This document shows, one piece after another, positions 11,365-23,700 of a stretch of 64,000 bases of DNA. This DNA comes from Laetiporus sulphureus 93-53. Lineage: Eukaryota > Basidiomycota > Agaricomycetes > Polyporales > Laetiporaceae. The notes beneath the pieces were generated by a model. The model saw nothing but the letters and a program-made list of their open reading frames with translations. It had not been told where the DNA came from and did no database searches. Numbering within the stretch: position 1 is the first letter of the stretch; every line of letters starts with the position of its first letter. Made by a program: the position numbers and the translations under genes. The DNA is taken from assembly GCF_001632365.1 (NCBI RefSeq), contig NW_024468523.1, forward strand, positions 290,988-354,987. Reading direction: 5' to 3'.

Positions 11365-12986
11365 TTAGACACATGCGAATGCATCTGGAGTCATTGGATC
11401 GCCGCCAATGTACCGTAAGCTCAGGGGATACTATGGTCGGACAATCAGACGATGATTACACGGAATGAACGAACAGGTCACGTACTTGGCAAAGCGGTCG
11501 TATGAACCCTACTACGTTCTCGACATCGCTATCGTTGTAGTATACAGCCGACAGAGACGAAGGTGCCACGTCTTCTTCTACCCATTGCACCAGCGCCGAG
11601 AGGATATTATACTCAGGGCCGTTGGAAAGAGGTAGCATCCCGCCCGAAGCCTGCGACACAGCTCCGAAGGCGTTCGCGCCGTATCCGCCCTGCATATGAG
11701 TAGGTACGGTTTCGCGCAGGAATTTAGTTTCTCGAAAAGGTTCTCACCGTACTAACATCAATTAGAGCTATGTGAGCAGCGGATAGGGAGCAACGACGCA
11801 GACTTACCAATGATTCATTCCGGGAACAGTGAATAGGCGGTAGTAATCGCTGATGTCCATTTCAGCGTACGCTTGTGTGAAGGCGTGTACTGTCTCATAG
11901 TAATGAAGCGAGTTTCCAGGACTAATCAACTGGTCCACCCAGCCGACGTAATGTATGAGTTTCCCGTTGTGCCTCAACCCTGCGAAAGCAGTGAGATTGG
12001 GATTGATTGCCTTGTTGATTTAATTAGACATTGTATTCATATTTGAAGATACGCCGCTCACATTTGCCTGGCCAGGATTGATCTCATCTGCCAGCTCTAC
12101 ATTTGACACGTCGTAGTCGTTGATGGTCCACTCGGTGTCACTGATACAGAAAACGCTGAATATGTCCGTGTTTCCACCAGAAAGGGCCTTACTTGACGAC
12201 GAAGTACTGGAACCAGTCTACGTTAAGCTGGAGCGGTTCGGTGGTATAAACGCCTTCAGCATATGCGACCTCGCCACCTGGATAGTAGGGGCCGAAGATC
12301 CAGGTTTGGTTAGTCTCGTAGTAATCTGCATAGATCTTGTGTAGCGCCTCAATCTGTAGAATTGTCAGACAAGTAGACGTGTTTTGTCCTGGATGGCATG
12401 TGAGCGTCTCTGGTCGGAAATTGAAAAGCAGATCGAGACAATCGCATGTGGACGGTAGAACGAGTCTTACAGGCAGTATCTGGGATCGTTGATGATCCCA
12501 TCGACGAGCTATGAGGTGGAAATTATAGTAGTAAGCAAGCAGCTGAAGCAATACATGGGCAGCTGCTTACCCCATCAATCGCATCGCACTGTCTCAGAAC
12601 CTCGGGATAAATGACATCTATCCAGAGCGAAGGTCCAACGAAGTGAGAGGAGTTGTGCGGTAGCATATCCAGGCACATTTTGATACTCCAATCGGCAAGA
12701 TGAGTCATCCAGTTCGCCGGAGACCCGACAATCTTTACGCTACCGTGGTCAATGGAAACCGTTGTCAAACAATGAGCAGACTCACGGCACCATCAAAGTC
12801 ATCAGGGAACATTTGCACTTCTTTAAGTCTGTAATGGATAGACTATGAGTGGGTGATTGCGCAGTGCTCTGTATACGTACCCTTGCCGTCCTCCTAAATT
12901 TGCATTGTAAAAATTGAAAAGCTGCGGGATTACAGTAGCTGTGAGATATGTTTACCTGTAGAGCAACCCATATAATACGAGTAGCT
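11365..12986 (-). pseudogene. Tannase/feruloyl esterase, 5'-truncated
   Basis: Exons on the minus strand encode the C-terminal two thirds of a fungal tannase/feruloyl esterase. They start at the nucleophile motif SYSYYMGCSTG/GRQGLKEVQMFPDDFDGA and run through EVLRQCDAIDG and FRPETLTC. The Asp region is HYVGWVDQLISPGNS and the His motif VPGMNHC. The end is near IRPLCQ plus YPLSLRYIGGDP, with the stop at 11365. Such esterases cut ester bonds of tannins or cell-wall phenolics. About 200 N-terminal residues, including the signal peptide, are missing. The first visible exon begins 8 bases from an inverted-repeat element, and no upstream coding is visible beyond it. One exon joint (12421-12470) lacks an AG acceptor in the needed place. 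The Ser-Asp-His residues survive, so decay may be recent. Confidence 0.8.
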
Positions 12987-12993
12987 CTACGCT

Positions 12994-13795
12994 CATCCTA
13001 GGGAGGGATACAGTGCCCCATCCTAGACCGATCAGCCATGTGCTCGATCATGATGTGATCACTAATTTCGAACTCCCCACTCGTATTCCCCTCCAACTCC
13101 CTATAGCGGCTGGGAGAAAACATGTGTAAGTAACGGAGGTCGGAGGCCGACCTTCTCCAATTGGCAGTCAGCAAGGCCAGAAAATAGATTATTGATAGGC
13201 GCCTGTAATAAATTTCCGGCAACTCTAACATTCATTGATAACAGTGGTTACAAGAGTCCTGCTACGGCAAGGCATCAATAAACGGCACTCAACAGCATGA
13301 TTCAATGGTGAGGATTTCCATGGCTATCTAGAGCAGTGCAGATCATTGAGGGTGACACCATGGTTGAGTGACTGAGTCCGGAGCTGGGAGATGTGAGAGG
13401 CTCTCTTTTGCATTTTTGACTCCTGGTATCATGTATTTGATTGCAGCATTGAAGTTGTCATAGACAGACCTTACAAGGAATGCCTCTGCCAGTGTGCAGA
13501 TATCAGAAGCACTCTCCTTTGAGAGTAGATGGGCTGAGCATATTTGCATGATGCAATAGGTGTAATATTTGATTCCTGATTAGGTCAGTACAAAATCTAG
13601 CGCTCGGGGAGCACCAACTACTACTTTGGGGCAGCTTGCATCCGACCTCCGTTATTTACACATGTTTTCTCCCAGCCGCTATATGGAGTTGGAGGGGAAT
13701 AAGAGTGCGGAGTTTAACATTGGCTGAGTCTAAAATGTGTGGCTGAAATGTGGCTGAGGTGGTGGGATGAAGCACAATGTCCCACCCATAGGATG
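12994..13795. mobile_element. Terminal-inverted-repeat element (MITE-like), about 0.8 kb
   Basis: The left arm (12994-13146) and right arm (13630-13795) are imperfect inverted copies. The best-kept block is GCGGCTGGGAGAAAACATGT within about 70 matching bases at 13079-13146 versus 13630-13697. Weaker similarity reaches the CATCCTA/TAGGATG ends. The interior has no transposase that I recognise, so the element would be non-autonomous. It abuts the truncated tannase gene. No clear target duplication was found. Confidence 0.6.
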
Positions 13796-13910
13796 GGGCC
13801 CCCCAAACTCCTGAAAGCGAGATGGGGAGGAGCCCGCAGCCAGACCAAACGGGCAAGATGAAGACGAAATGCCACGCGAAAGCTGACGTGAGCAATCGGA
13901 AAACGCCCTA

Positions 13911-14247
13911 CACAGCCTGCACAGATTTATTTTTCCACGGGAAACCTAATGAAAAAATGGTGAAAATGTCTTCAGCTGGATATGGAAATAGTTTGGAAAT
14001 CGGGTGGAAACAATTGAATTATGTTACGATTGCTTCACCGAAACATATCGGTATCACATATTTTTGGACTGAAATATCTTCCTTTGGGAAATAGTTTCAC
14101 TATTGCTGATACGTTTCGGTAAAACAATTGTAACATAATTTAATTTTCTCCGCTCAATTTTCAAACTGTTTTTATATCCAGACATAAGATATTTTCACCA
14201 TTTTTGAATCAGGTTTCCCGTGGAAAAATAAATCTATGCAGGCTGTG
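13911..14247. mobile_element. Fold-back MITE, 337 bases, near-complete palindrome
   Basis: The element begins CACAGCCTGCA and ends TGCAGGCTGTG, flanked on both sides by CTA (13908-13910 and 14248-14250), a likely 3-base target duplication. The two halves match as inverted copies almost to the centre near 14080, including TTTATTTTTCCACGGGAAAC and AATTATGTTAC blocks. It has no coding capacity. A 3-base duplication with CAC ends could fit several DNA-transposon superfamilies; I do not assign one. Confidence 0.8.
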
Positions 14248-15100
14248 CTAGCCGGAAAAGGGTGATCGTGCAACCTCCTATCTTATGTAAGCGCCACTGT
14301 ACCACTGTAGATAGCCAAATAACATTCTGTTATTTGGAACCAACAGACGGCGCAAACGGGTGTCAGGATGAATATGATACTGCTCGAGATTGTAAGTATA
14401 TAACGAGTGCTTACTCGACGGCTACTTCAATCTCATATGGACATCAGCAACAGGCTGCAGCGGACACTCCGCGATACCGACTGGTCGCGTGCACGCTATC
14501 AGCGCTTGTAGTCTGTTTATATTGACGGTAGCCTCATGATAACGAACTGGGAATCCATGCACATGTTTCTTCAATCCCTCACGTTCCGAAATCAAGCGAC
14601 GGCGTATTCACGCCGTCGCTTCGTTGGCAGTTCGATGCGAGCTCTTGAATCGGTACCCGAGCCTTCGACGTCCGACGGCCGATGCACGATGCTCGACTCG
14701 ATACAAGGCAGATTTGAGCTATTGACAAATAATCTCATTCAAGCAGGGCCACATCTGCATAGCGGTGCGTAACCTTGCCAAGGACATAGCTTCACGTGCA
14801 TTGCTGCTTCGTTTCTGATAGGAACAACGTGCACTTGAGCAGCCTTGGAAGGCGCTCCGTGCAAGCCTTCCGGTCAGTTACTGCCTACATCTGTGTTGAG
14901 CGTGAGAGGTGGTCTGAACGTCTCGGCATCCGTTCTACCTCTGGGCATTGTGTCCCTGGACGCACGTTCGACAGAGTGTTCACTCAGCTCGTACCAAGCG
15001 TCTGCTATATATTGAGAATGCTGTTGAGAAGGTATTGTCGAGCGCATCCTCTAGGTGCTTGACAAAACTCAGTAGCCATCTGCTGGAGCGACTCGTCGCT
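14248..15100. other. Intergenic, upstream region of copy B
   Basis: No gene recognised. A frame at about 14262-14525 ends with a hydrophobic tail (LVACTLSALVVCLY) but has no known motif. From about 14880 the sequence resembles the upstream region of copy C (20510 onward), including the shared words CTGGACGCACGTTC and GAGCGCATCCTCTAGG. Confidence 0.4.
15006..15013 (+). promoter_or_regulatory. TATA box of sphingomyelinase-like copy B
   Basis: TATATATT lies 95 bases before the ATG at 15101. The same element, in the same context (TCTGCTATATATT), lies at the same distance before copy C. Confidence 0.6.
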
Positions 15101-18100
15101 ATGGGGAAAGCCTTGTTAGCGCACGCCGCTGCACTAGCCTTCGTTCGAACCGCTTTTGCGCTTCCACAAACGATCTCTGGCTTAGGTCCGTCGGCGTACA
15201 CGGTGCCTGGAGCGTTCCCAACATCGCTCTATGCATCTTATTACAACGACCCCACTGCTACGTCTGCGGAGCCGCAGCCGGTGGTCTCTGATCCAGTGAC
15301 TGTAAGCACAAAATGCCGTTCAGATATGGAACGTACCTGGTGATGTTTGATTGTGCAGCATAAGGTCTATCCGTATTGGCTGACCAATCCGGACACTATT
15401 CCTCAAGTAGGTCCAGCGTGCAACCTGCTATCATATGTGCGACTAACCCAATACGCAGGAAAATGTCCTCGAAGCCCACCCGCTACCCTCGCCGGCGACC
15501 TCGGAACAATTCTTGGAAACGGCGTTTGCTCAGATCGTCTCAATCACGAGCAACCCGATGTTCGCGAATGACACCTGCACTCAATGCCAAGCCTCTTTGG
15601 AGGTGGCGAAGTTCCTGGCGATGGCTGCTCCCGAGCAGGTGCCGAACCTGGCTGTACAGCTCTGCGAATACTTCGACTATGCTACAACGCTGTCATGCCA
15701 GGAGACCTACGGCATCTATACGCTCGGGTCGCCCATCACACAGGTCTTGGCCTATACCGATGCAGGAGGGTATGATGGACAGGTACTTCGTCATCAAATG
15801 ATTCATGCCACAGTCACCTGATGATCTATGTAGTCGATTTGCTCGACATATCTGAGTTTATGCCCAACGCCGCCGCCCAGTCCCCTCAACTTGACGACTT
15901 GGTTCGCAAAGCCGAAGCCGGATCCTCTGCCCGCGCCGAAGCAGGCCACAGGAGAAAGGCTGAAGATCCTGCATATCTCAGACTTCCATATTGATCCGCG
16001 TAAGCACTTCCGTGTCGATGTTGCGAAAGCAGTCGCTCACACAATTCTTACACAGGATACGCCATCGGCTCCGAGGCGAACTGCAGCCAATACCTGTGCT
16101 GCCGTGAGCAGAGCTACAACACGCACAGCGTGAACTTGACCACCCAGCCCGCTCCGCGCTTTGGTGCCTACAGCTGGTATCGTTTTAATCATTCTAGTGG
16201 CTGCGCTGGTGTTGACACACTTTAAAGTGACTCCCCTTTCACGCTGATCGCTGCGGCTTTGGAGGCTATCCCTGTCGTCACGGATACGAGTGCAGAAGCT
16301 GGTTTCAACTTCACGATCTATACGGGTGATCTTGTGCCCCACGACCCAGCGAATGAGCTCTCCAGGTATGCAACCTGGTCGTCACCACCACTTCACATTC
16401 ACTCATCTCGAGCAGAGAGTTCACGTTGTATGCCGAGGTAAGTATAGGATGGTTTGTGAACTTGTATACCTTAGAATTAAAATTTCCCAGACAGTTCTGT
16501 TTGACCTGATCAAACGAACCCTCAACACAGGCCCTATGTACGCAGTGCTCGGCAACCACGATACCTATAACCAGTGAGGTTCCTATCAGTGTGAAATTTC
16601 TGCTTGCTGACACAAAGCTGTCTTCGATAGAGCACAGACCAACCCGTACAACATCCCGGGCGGGCTGTCTTCGGAAGACGACTGGTATGATGATTGGATT
16701 ACGTGTCTAAGAGACTGACCTGATCTGCGTTTACGAAGGAATTACGACTATCTTGCTGCGTTGTGGGAACTGGAAGGGTGGCTTTCTCCGTCCGAAGCTC
16801 AACAAGCTCGCAAGACGTATGGCGCATACTCAGTCCAACGTGGGGACGGTCTGAGAATCATCACGCTGAACACCGACTTCTGTACGTCACTGAACGCTGT
16901 CTAGTTATAACTTGCTAAATCGTCTGCCTCTGCGCTCAGGGTACACGTATGCGTTAACTATGCCCTGTCATCAGGGCGCAGCTTCACCCAAGTACCTTCC
17001 GTTCTAGATCGAACTACTACAACAACATCAACCTCGCTTCGTCCGACAACTCCGGCATGTTGAGGTTCCTGACGGACGAGCTGCAGGATGCGGAAGATGC
17101 CGAGGACCGAGGTGAGCAGACGTTGTAAATTATGTAGGCACTAAGTACTGACTCGACTAGTCTGGATCCTGGGACATGTGCCTAGCGGATGGAGCGGCAG
17201 TTATGCGATGAACAACCCGTCCAATCTCTGTGCGTATTGATACCAACCATCTGGCGATCTTGCTTGACCGAACTCTGTTTGCGCAGTCTATCAAATGTAG
17301 GCATCATGCTCGTTGCTTGGGCAAGAGTGCAGATTCAATAATGCCTCCGCAGCGTCGATCGCTTTTCTCCTCATGTGATTGCAGGTATGCATGGTTTCAT
17401 CTGCGACGTGAGATCCTATCTGATCCTTTCGCAGCGATATTCTTTGGGCATACTCACGAGGATCAGCTTTCAGTGGGGTGTCTACCTCTCTCCGTTTATG
17501 GCCAAGTCCGCTGAAATCGGGAGTAGATCTTTTATACCAACAATGCGACGAATATCAGCGCTGAAAATGCGCTGACTGTATCATGGGTGAGTGGACGGAC
17601 GCGTCCAGTTCGCTATTCTCAGCTGACTTTCAGCATAGATCACACCGTCCGTGACTCCATTAACCAACCTGAACTCGGGCTTCCGAGTATATGAGGTTGA
17701 CTCCGGGGTACGTCCTGGTACGATACAGCGCTAAGTGTGGTACGATTGATGTTTGCGCGTGATCGGGAATCCAGACGTTCGACATCCTTGATGCGTACAC
17801 GTGAGTGCAACCTTTCGTCGAGATCGTTCTTTAATTGTAGTGTTGATCGGCCGCGCAGCTGGGCGGCAGACGTGAACACCTTCGGAGAACTCGATGGGCA
17901 GACGGAGTTTGGACCGGCCTTCGAGTTTGAGTACAGCACCCGCGAGGCATACGGTCAGACCATCACCGAGTGGGGCCCTAATGACCCGTTGAACGCTACA
18001 TGGTGGCATTTGGTCACTGAAGGTCTGTATTGATGTCATCGGTGTGCCATCTTCAATCCACATTCTGACGGGATCAACGTTTCAGCGATGGAAGCAAATT

Positions 18101-18311
18101 CATCTCTCGTTGAGGTATGTCCCCCAATATTAGCCATCATAGCCATGCTCTGACGTGTATCCAGCTGTTCACCACGTACCAAGGCAAGAGCTCGGTGAAG
18201 ACTGCGGCCTGCACGGGTAAATGTATCCCTGCCAGGATCTGCTACATGCGAAGCGGCAGCACACCCATCGCACACCAGAACTGCATCTCTGGCCACGGAT
18301 CTGTGCAGTGA
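15101..18311 (+). CDS. Acid sphingomyelinase-like phosphodiesterase, copy B
   Basis: Same architecture as copies A and C. A signal peptide (MGKALLAHAAALAFVRTAFA) is followed by a short Pro-rich linker. The saposin-B-like region has CTQCQASLEVAKFLA, VQLCEYFDY and the paired SICSTYLSLC. The metallophosphatase core carries DFHID, TGDLVPHD, LGNHDTYN, GHVPSGW and GHTHED, and a C-terminal domain follows with WAADVNTFGELDGQTEFG and paired cysteines near CTGKCIPARICYM. All exons join in frame with GT-AG introns, so the copy appears intact. It is nearest to copy C. A TATA box precedes it. The enzyme probably acts outside the cell on a phosphodiester lipid; the substrate is inferred from the family only. 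Confidence 0.88.
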
Positions 18312-19176
18312 GCGAAGAATCGCTCAACTGCGACGAAGTGTGTCGAGAGGACTGTTCTATACCCGTGTGTCCGTAGTTGTCAAACATGTAACTGTCGAAC
18401 AGCGCTTTACTGCTATCTGTTCAGTAGCCAGTTCGAGAGCTCCAATGTTCATTTCGAATGATACACATCTATGCTGTTCAATTGTTTCGAGCCCAAGTTC
18501 ATTTCTGAACATAGCTTTGGCATATCTATATCAGCACCACTGTGCGGTGGTTCGACGAGAAATCCGCGGATTGCAAATGTCGCAGATCTCCTGGCACAGC
18601 TCGGAGGCATGCGTCTCGTCACCAGGCGCTTTGACGCCGCGACATTACTTGCAAGCATGCGACCATTCGCTTGCGTTCTCCCGTCGTGGGCACTACTTTT
18701 AATGCCTCTAATGTGCCTCTTGATCGACAGAGTTGCCAGAAACAGGCGCCTACAGATGGTCCGGAATCTACCTCAGCACGTGTGAAGAAAGCTGGAGTGC
18801 AAGTTTGACAGCTATTCGTGTATTGTTCCGGGAAATATCACTGGAGTGCTACATGGCTCACGGTATCAACCATCTAGCCGCTCCGCTCGACTTCACGGAT
18901 CTTGCTGCGCGGCGTTTTAGTGGCTAGGGTTATCCGTTTGCCTACCTCTGCATACTTCAAGTTCCATGTTTCGTATGATTTTACTTATATTCGTTGAAGT
19001 ATCCGCCGCTGACATTTACAGTTCACCTTGATGACACCTCGTATTCAAAATGGGATATGTTTACACACTGGACCAACACGAAGAGTAGCAGTGGAAAGCA
19101 ACAATCTGACATCCACGGCGCGTCAATTCATCGTGAGCTCGGTGGACCGTCCAAAGAACTCCCAGAACATTGACAT
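18312..19176. other. Intergenic, 3' flank of copy B
   Basis: The first 290 bases resemble the 3' flank of copy C, which marks the edge of the duplicated unit. The open frame at 18471-18785 lies partly in this duplicated flank and lacks family features. No gene seen. Confidence 0.45.
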
Positions 19177-19675
19177 TCACGGAGCAATGCCTTTGCCAGT
19201 ACTCCTGATGGCACTAGTTGTATCATGTCCGGTCGTAGCCGTAGTGCCAGTGGCACCAGTGTCCGTTGCATCGGTGCTACGAGCGGGCGGCGGCAGCGGA
19301 GTCGTCTTCGTGTCCGTCGCCTGGGTGCCAGTAGCGGGGACCGCCTTGGGATCGCCCCTCAACTCTGCAAGTCCCTCTTGCATTTTCTGCTTGCCAATAT
19401 CTGTTTCCGCATGGTGTCCATCGGAGCCGGTCGCCGAGTCGACAAAATCCATAATGCTGCCTCGGAGAGAGTCACCGGCACCTGTCAGTGGGAACCGAAA
19501 CGTAAGTGAATGCAGTTGCGACCATCTCAATTATTTGTGCGTGCCTTCAATCACGTTCCATGCGCCCCTGCAGAGGAATTAATTAGTATCTCCTCTGACA
19601 TGGCTCATGAATGCGCACTCACTTCACTTTCTCACCTAACGTGCTGCCAAGACTGTCGCCAGTAGTGTTCGACAT
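19177..19675 (-). CDS. Small hydrophilic Thr/Gly-rich protein, unknown
   Basis: Three exons (19675-19623, 19567-19545, 19481-19177) splice in frame to about 126 residues. The start is MSNTTGDSLGSTLGEKVK, followed by GAWNVIEGAGDSLRGSIM and DFVDSATG. A charged middle (AETDIGKQKMQEGLAELRG) leads to a Thr/Ala/Gly-rich low-complexity tail ending in RSTGKGIAP. The KVKGAWNVIEGAGDSLRG part recalls small stress-associated fungal proteins and loosely the CsbD pattern, but I do not claim a family. There is no signal peptide or membrane span. The second intron (19544-19482) starts with GC rather than GT: reading through it meets a stop, while splicing it restores the conserved-looking helix. The gene sits opposite in strand between sphingomyelinase-like copies B and C. 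Confidence 0.65.
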
Positions 19676-20741
19676 GTGTGCGATGCAAGATGATGCAAGA
19701 TGAGCGAGCTTACAATTATATGCAGCACTAGCTCCAGGCTCGTGATTACTATATATGATTGGGCCCATTCTGCGAAATGTTTCGTAGAGTACGATGAGCT
19801 CTGGGCCGAATCACTTCGGATCTTAAGCATAGGTGCAAAGCCATATCAGCTAACTAGATGACTGAAAAGATCATCGAATAGTAAGGAGGACTGCTCGTTG
19901 GAGAACTTCCGAGTGAGAGGATGCCAAACGGAAGGGTAATGCAAAAACTTGTCACCACGAGTCACATCTTGCCGTGAAGCTCCGACGACGGCTTGTGTCG
20001 GCACGCTCGGCAAGTTGCTCTATTAGGCAGGCCACCGAATCACCACCGATTGGTGTGGACTGTGAATGCGTGATTGCCTTCCTGAGCACCGGTGGCTGAC
20101 GCCTGTCACGCCCGGTCAATGTTTCCTTAATCTAAGGCATGTCGACCCACAAACAAATCCGGATTTGCACGATATGAATGCGCTCTATGTGAAGATTCTT
20201 CATTACACAAACTGAGGGATACAGTGGGAAGGATCGGCGTAGATCTAAGAATTTCCTTCGGAAACCAGCCACTTTTGAGGATGCAGCCGCAGTGATTGTC
20301 CCTGCACAACACAACCACTCATCCGATTGGCTATCAGAGTGATATCGAGGGTTTGCACCATGCGACAAACGTCGATAGCAATTCTATACTATTTTAAGTG
20401 GACTAGAGCTCCAGAGACAACGTTTCAGAATAGGCCAAGCCACAGCAGCTTGATTACCGGATCGCAAATTAAATGGCGCGGCCCGGGTTCGTGGTGCGTT
20501 CCTGCTGCCACATTTGTGTTGATCGTGAGAGGCAGTCTGAGCACCTGCTTTACCTCTGAGCATTGCCCCTGGACGCACGTTCAACGACGCACGTTCGACA
20601 GAATGTTGGGCCACTCAGCTCCTATTCTCGGAGTGTCTGCTCTGCTATATATTTAGAATGCCGTTGAAGAGACATTTGTCGAGCGCATCCTCTAGGTACT
20701 CGACAAAGCTCAGTAGCCATCTGCTGCAGCAACTTGCCGCG
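19676..20741. other. Intergenic, upstream of copy C
   Basis: No gene recognised. The last 230 bases are the duplicated promoter region shared with copy B. Confidence 0.45.
20646..20654 (+). promoter_or_regulatory. TATA box of sphingomyelinase-like copy C
   Basis: TATATATTT lies 96 bases before the ATG at 20742. Its context is duplicated from copy B. Confidence 0.6.
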
Positions 20742-23700
20742 ATGGGGAAAGCCTTGTTAACGCATGCTGCTGCGCTCGCCATCATTCGAGCTACTTTTGC
20801 GCTTCCGCAATCGATCTCTGGCTTAGGTCCGTCGGCGTACACGGTGCCTGGAGCGTTCCCAACATCGTTCTATGCATCTTACTACAACGATCCCACCGCT
20901 ACGTCTGCGGAGCCGCAGCCAGTGGTCTCTGATCCAGTCACGGTAATCACAGAATGGCGATCAGATATAGAACATAACCTGATGATGTTTCATTATGCAG
21001 AATAAGGTTTATCCGTATTGGCTCACGAATCCGGATACCATTCCTCAGGTAGGGCCAGCGTGCAATATACTATCATATGCGTGACTAACAACTATGTAGG
21101 AAAATGTCCTCGAAGCCCACCCGCTACCCCCACCGGCGACCTCGGAACTATTCTTGGAAACGGCATTCGCTCAGATCGTCTCAATCACATCCAATCCGGT
21201 GTTCGCAAACGACACCTGTGCGCAATGCCAAGCCTCTTTGGAGGTGGCGAAGTTCTTAGCGATGGCTGCTCCCGAACAAGTGCCGAATTTGGCTGTACAG
21301 CTCTGCGACTACTTCGACTATGATACTACGCTGTCGTGCCAGCAGACCTACGGCATCTACGCGCTTGGATCGCCTATCACACAGGTGTTGGCCTATACTG
21401 ATGCAGGAGGATATGATGGACAGGTACTTCGTCACCAAACGGTTCATGCCACAGTGCCTGATTATCTATCTAGTCGATTTGCTCGAACTATCTGGGTTTG
21501 TGCCCATTGCCGCCGACCAGTCCCCTCAACTTGACGACTTGGTTCGCAAAGCCGAAGCCGAATCCCCTGCCCCCGCCGAAACAGCCCACGGGAGAAAGGC
21601 TGAAGATCCTGCATATCTCAGACTTCCACATTGATCCGCGTGAGCAATTCCGTGTCGATGATGCGATAGCAATCGCCCACGCAGTTCTCACACAGGATAC
21701 GCCATCGGCTCTGAGGCGAACTGCAGCCAGTACCTGTGCTGTCGTCGACGAAGCTACAACGAGTACAGCCTGAACCAGAGCTCCCTGCCCGCTCCGCGCT
21801 ATGGCGCCTACAACTGGTATCGTTTTAGTCATTCTGGTGTCTACGCTGGCGTTGACGCAGTTAAAGTGACTCCCCTTTCACGCTGATCGCTGCGGCTTTG
21901 GAGGCGATCCCTGTCGTCTCGGGTACGAATGCAGAAGCTGGTTTCAATTTCACGATCTATACTGGTGATCTTGTGCCCCATGACCCGGAGAATGAGCTGT
22001 CCAGGTATGCAACCTTATCATCACGACTCATTCAAATTCACTCATCTCGAGCAGGGAGTTCACGTTGTACGCCGAGGTAAAGCACAGGATCATTTGTGAA
22101 CTTGGATACCTTAGATTGAAGGTTTCCAGACAGTTTTGTTTGACCTGGTCAAGAGAACGCTCAACACAGGCCCCATGTACGCAGTACTCGGCAACCACGA
22201 TACCTATAACGAGTGAGTTCCCTGTTAGCATGTGGCTCTTGTTTGTTGACACGAAGTTGTCTTCGATAGAGCACAGAACAACCCGTACGACATCCCGAGC
22301 GGGCTGTCTACGGAAGACGACTGGTATGATGATTTAATTGCATGCCTAAGAGATTCATTCAATCTGAGTTTACGAAGGAATTACGACTATATTGCTGCGT
22401 TGTGGGAACTGGAAGGATGGCTTTCTCCGTCAGAAGCTCAACAAGCTCGCACGACGTATGGCGCATACTCAGTCCAACGTGGGGACGGTCTGAGAATCAT
22501 CACGCTGAACACCGACTTCTGTACGTCGCTCAACGCTGTCATGTTATTAGCTTGCTAAATGCTGCACCCTCTGCCCTCAGGGTACAAGTATGTGTTGATC
22601 ATGCCCTGACATCAGGACGCAGGTTCACTGAGGAATTCTATGTTCTAGCGCGAACTACTACAACAATATCAACCTAACTTCGTCTGACAACTCCGGCATG
22701 TTGAGGTTCCTGACGGACGAGCTGCAGGATGCGGAAGATGCCGAGGACCGAGGTGAGCAGATGTTGTGAATTATGCAGGCACTAAGCGCTGACGCGACTA
22801 GTCTGGATCCTGGGGCATGTACCTAGCGGATGGGATGGCACTAATGCGATGAACAACCCGTCCAATCTCTGTGCGTATTGATACCAGTCATCTCGTGATG
22901 TTGCTTGACCGAACTCTGTTTGCGCAGTCTATCAAATGTAAGCATCATACTCGCTTTCCTGGTGGACAGTGCAGACTCGATAGTGCTTCTGCAGCGTCGA
23001 TCGGTTTTCTCCTCATGTGATTTCAAGTACGCTTGGTATCATCTATGACATGAGATCCTATCTGATCCCTTCGCAGCGATATTCTTTGGGCATAATCATG
23101 AGGATGAGTTTTCGGTGGGGTGTCTACCTCTCTCCATTTATCAGGAAATCCGCTTAAATCGGCAGTAGATCTATTACGCCAACAATGCGACGAATATCAG
23201 CGCAGAAACCGCGTTGGCTGTGTCATGGGTGAGTGGACGGACACGTCTAGTCTGCTATTCGCAGCTGACATCCAGCACAGATCATGCCGTCTGTGACTCC
23301 TTTGACAAACTTGAATTCGGGCTTCCGAGTATTAGAGGTTGACTCTGGGGTATGTTCCTGGTAATCCCTAGCGCTAAGTGTGGTACGACTGACGGTTTCG
23401 TGTTATCGGGAATCCAGACGTTCGACATCCTTGATGCATACACGTGAGTGCATCCTTAAAATGAGATCATGTTTTAGTTGTAGTATTGATCGGGCACGCA
23501 GCTGGGCGGCAGACGTGAACACCTTCGGAGAACTCGATGGACAGACGGAGATTGGACCGACCTATGAGTTGGAATACAGTACCCGTGAGGCATACGGTCA
23601 GACCATCACCCAGTGGGGTCCTAATGACCCGTTGAATGCTACGTGGTGGCACTTGGTCACCGAAGGTCTGTAGTCATGTCGTCATGCTTCGTCATCAATC

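Noticed and set aside
13250..13640. Possible transposase inside the 0.8-kb TIR element
   Set aside because: The only frame (68 codons, minus strand) shows no catalytic motif.
18471..18785. 104-codon plus-strand frame after copy B
   Set aside because: It lies partly in the duplicated 3' flank, is not kept open in the matching flank of copy C, and has no family features.
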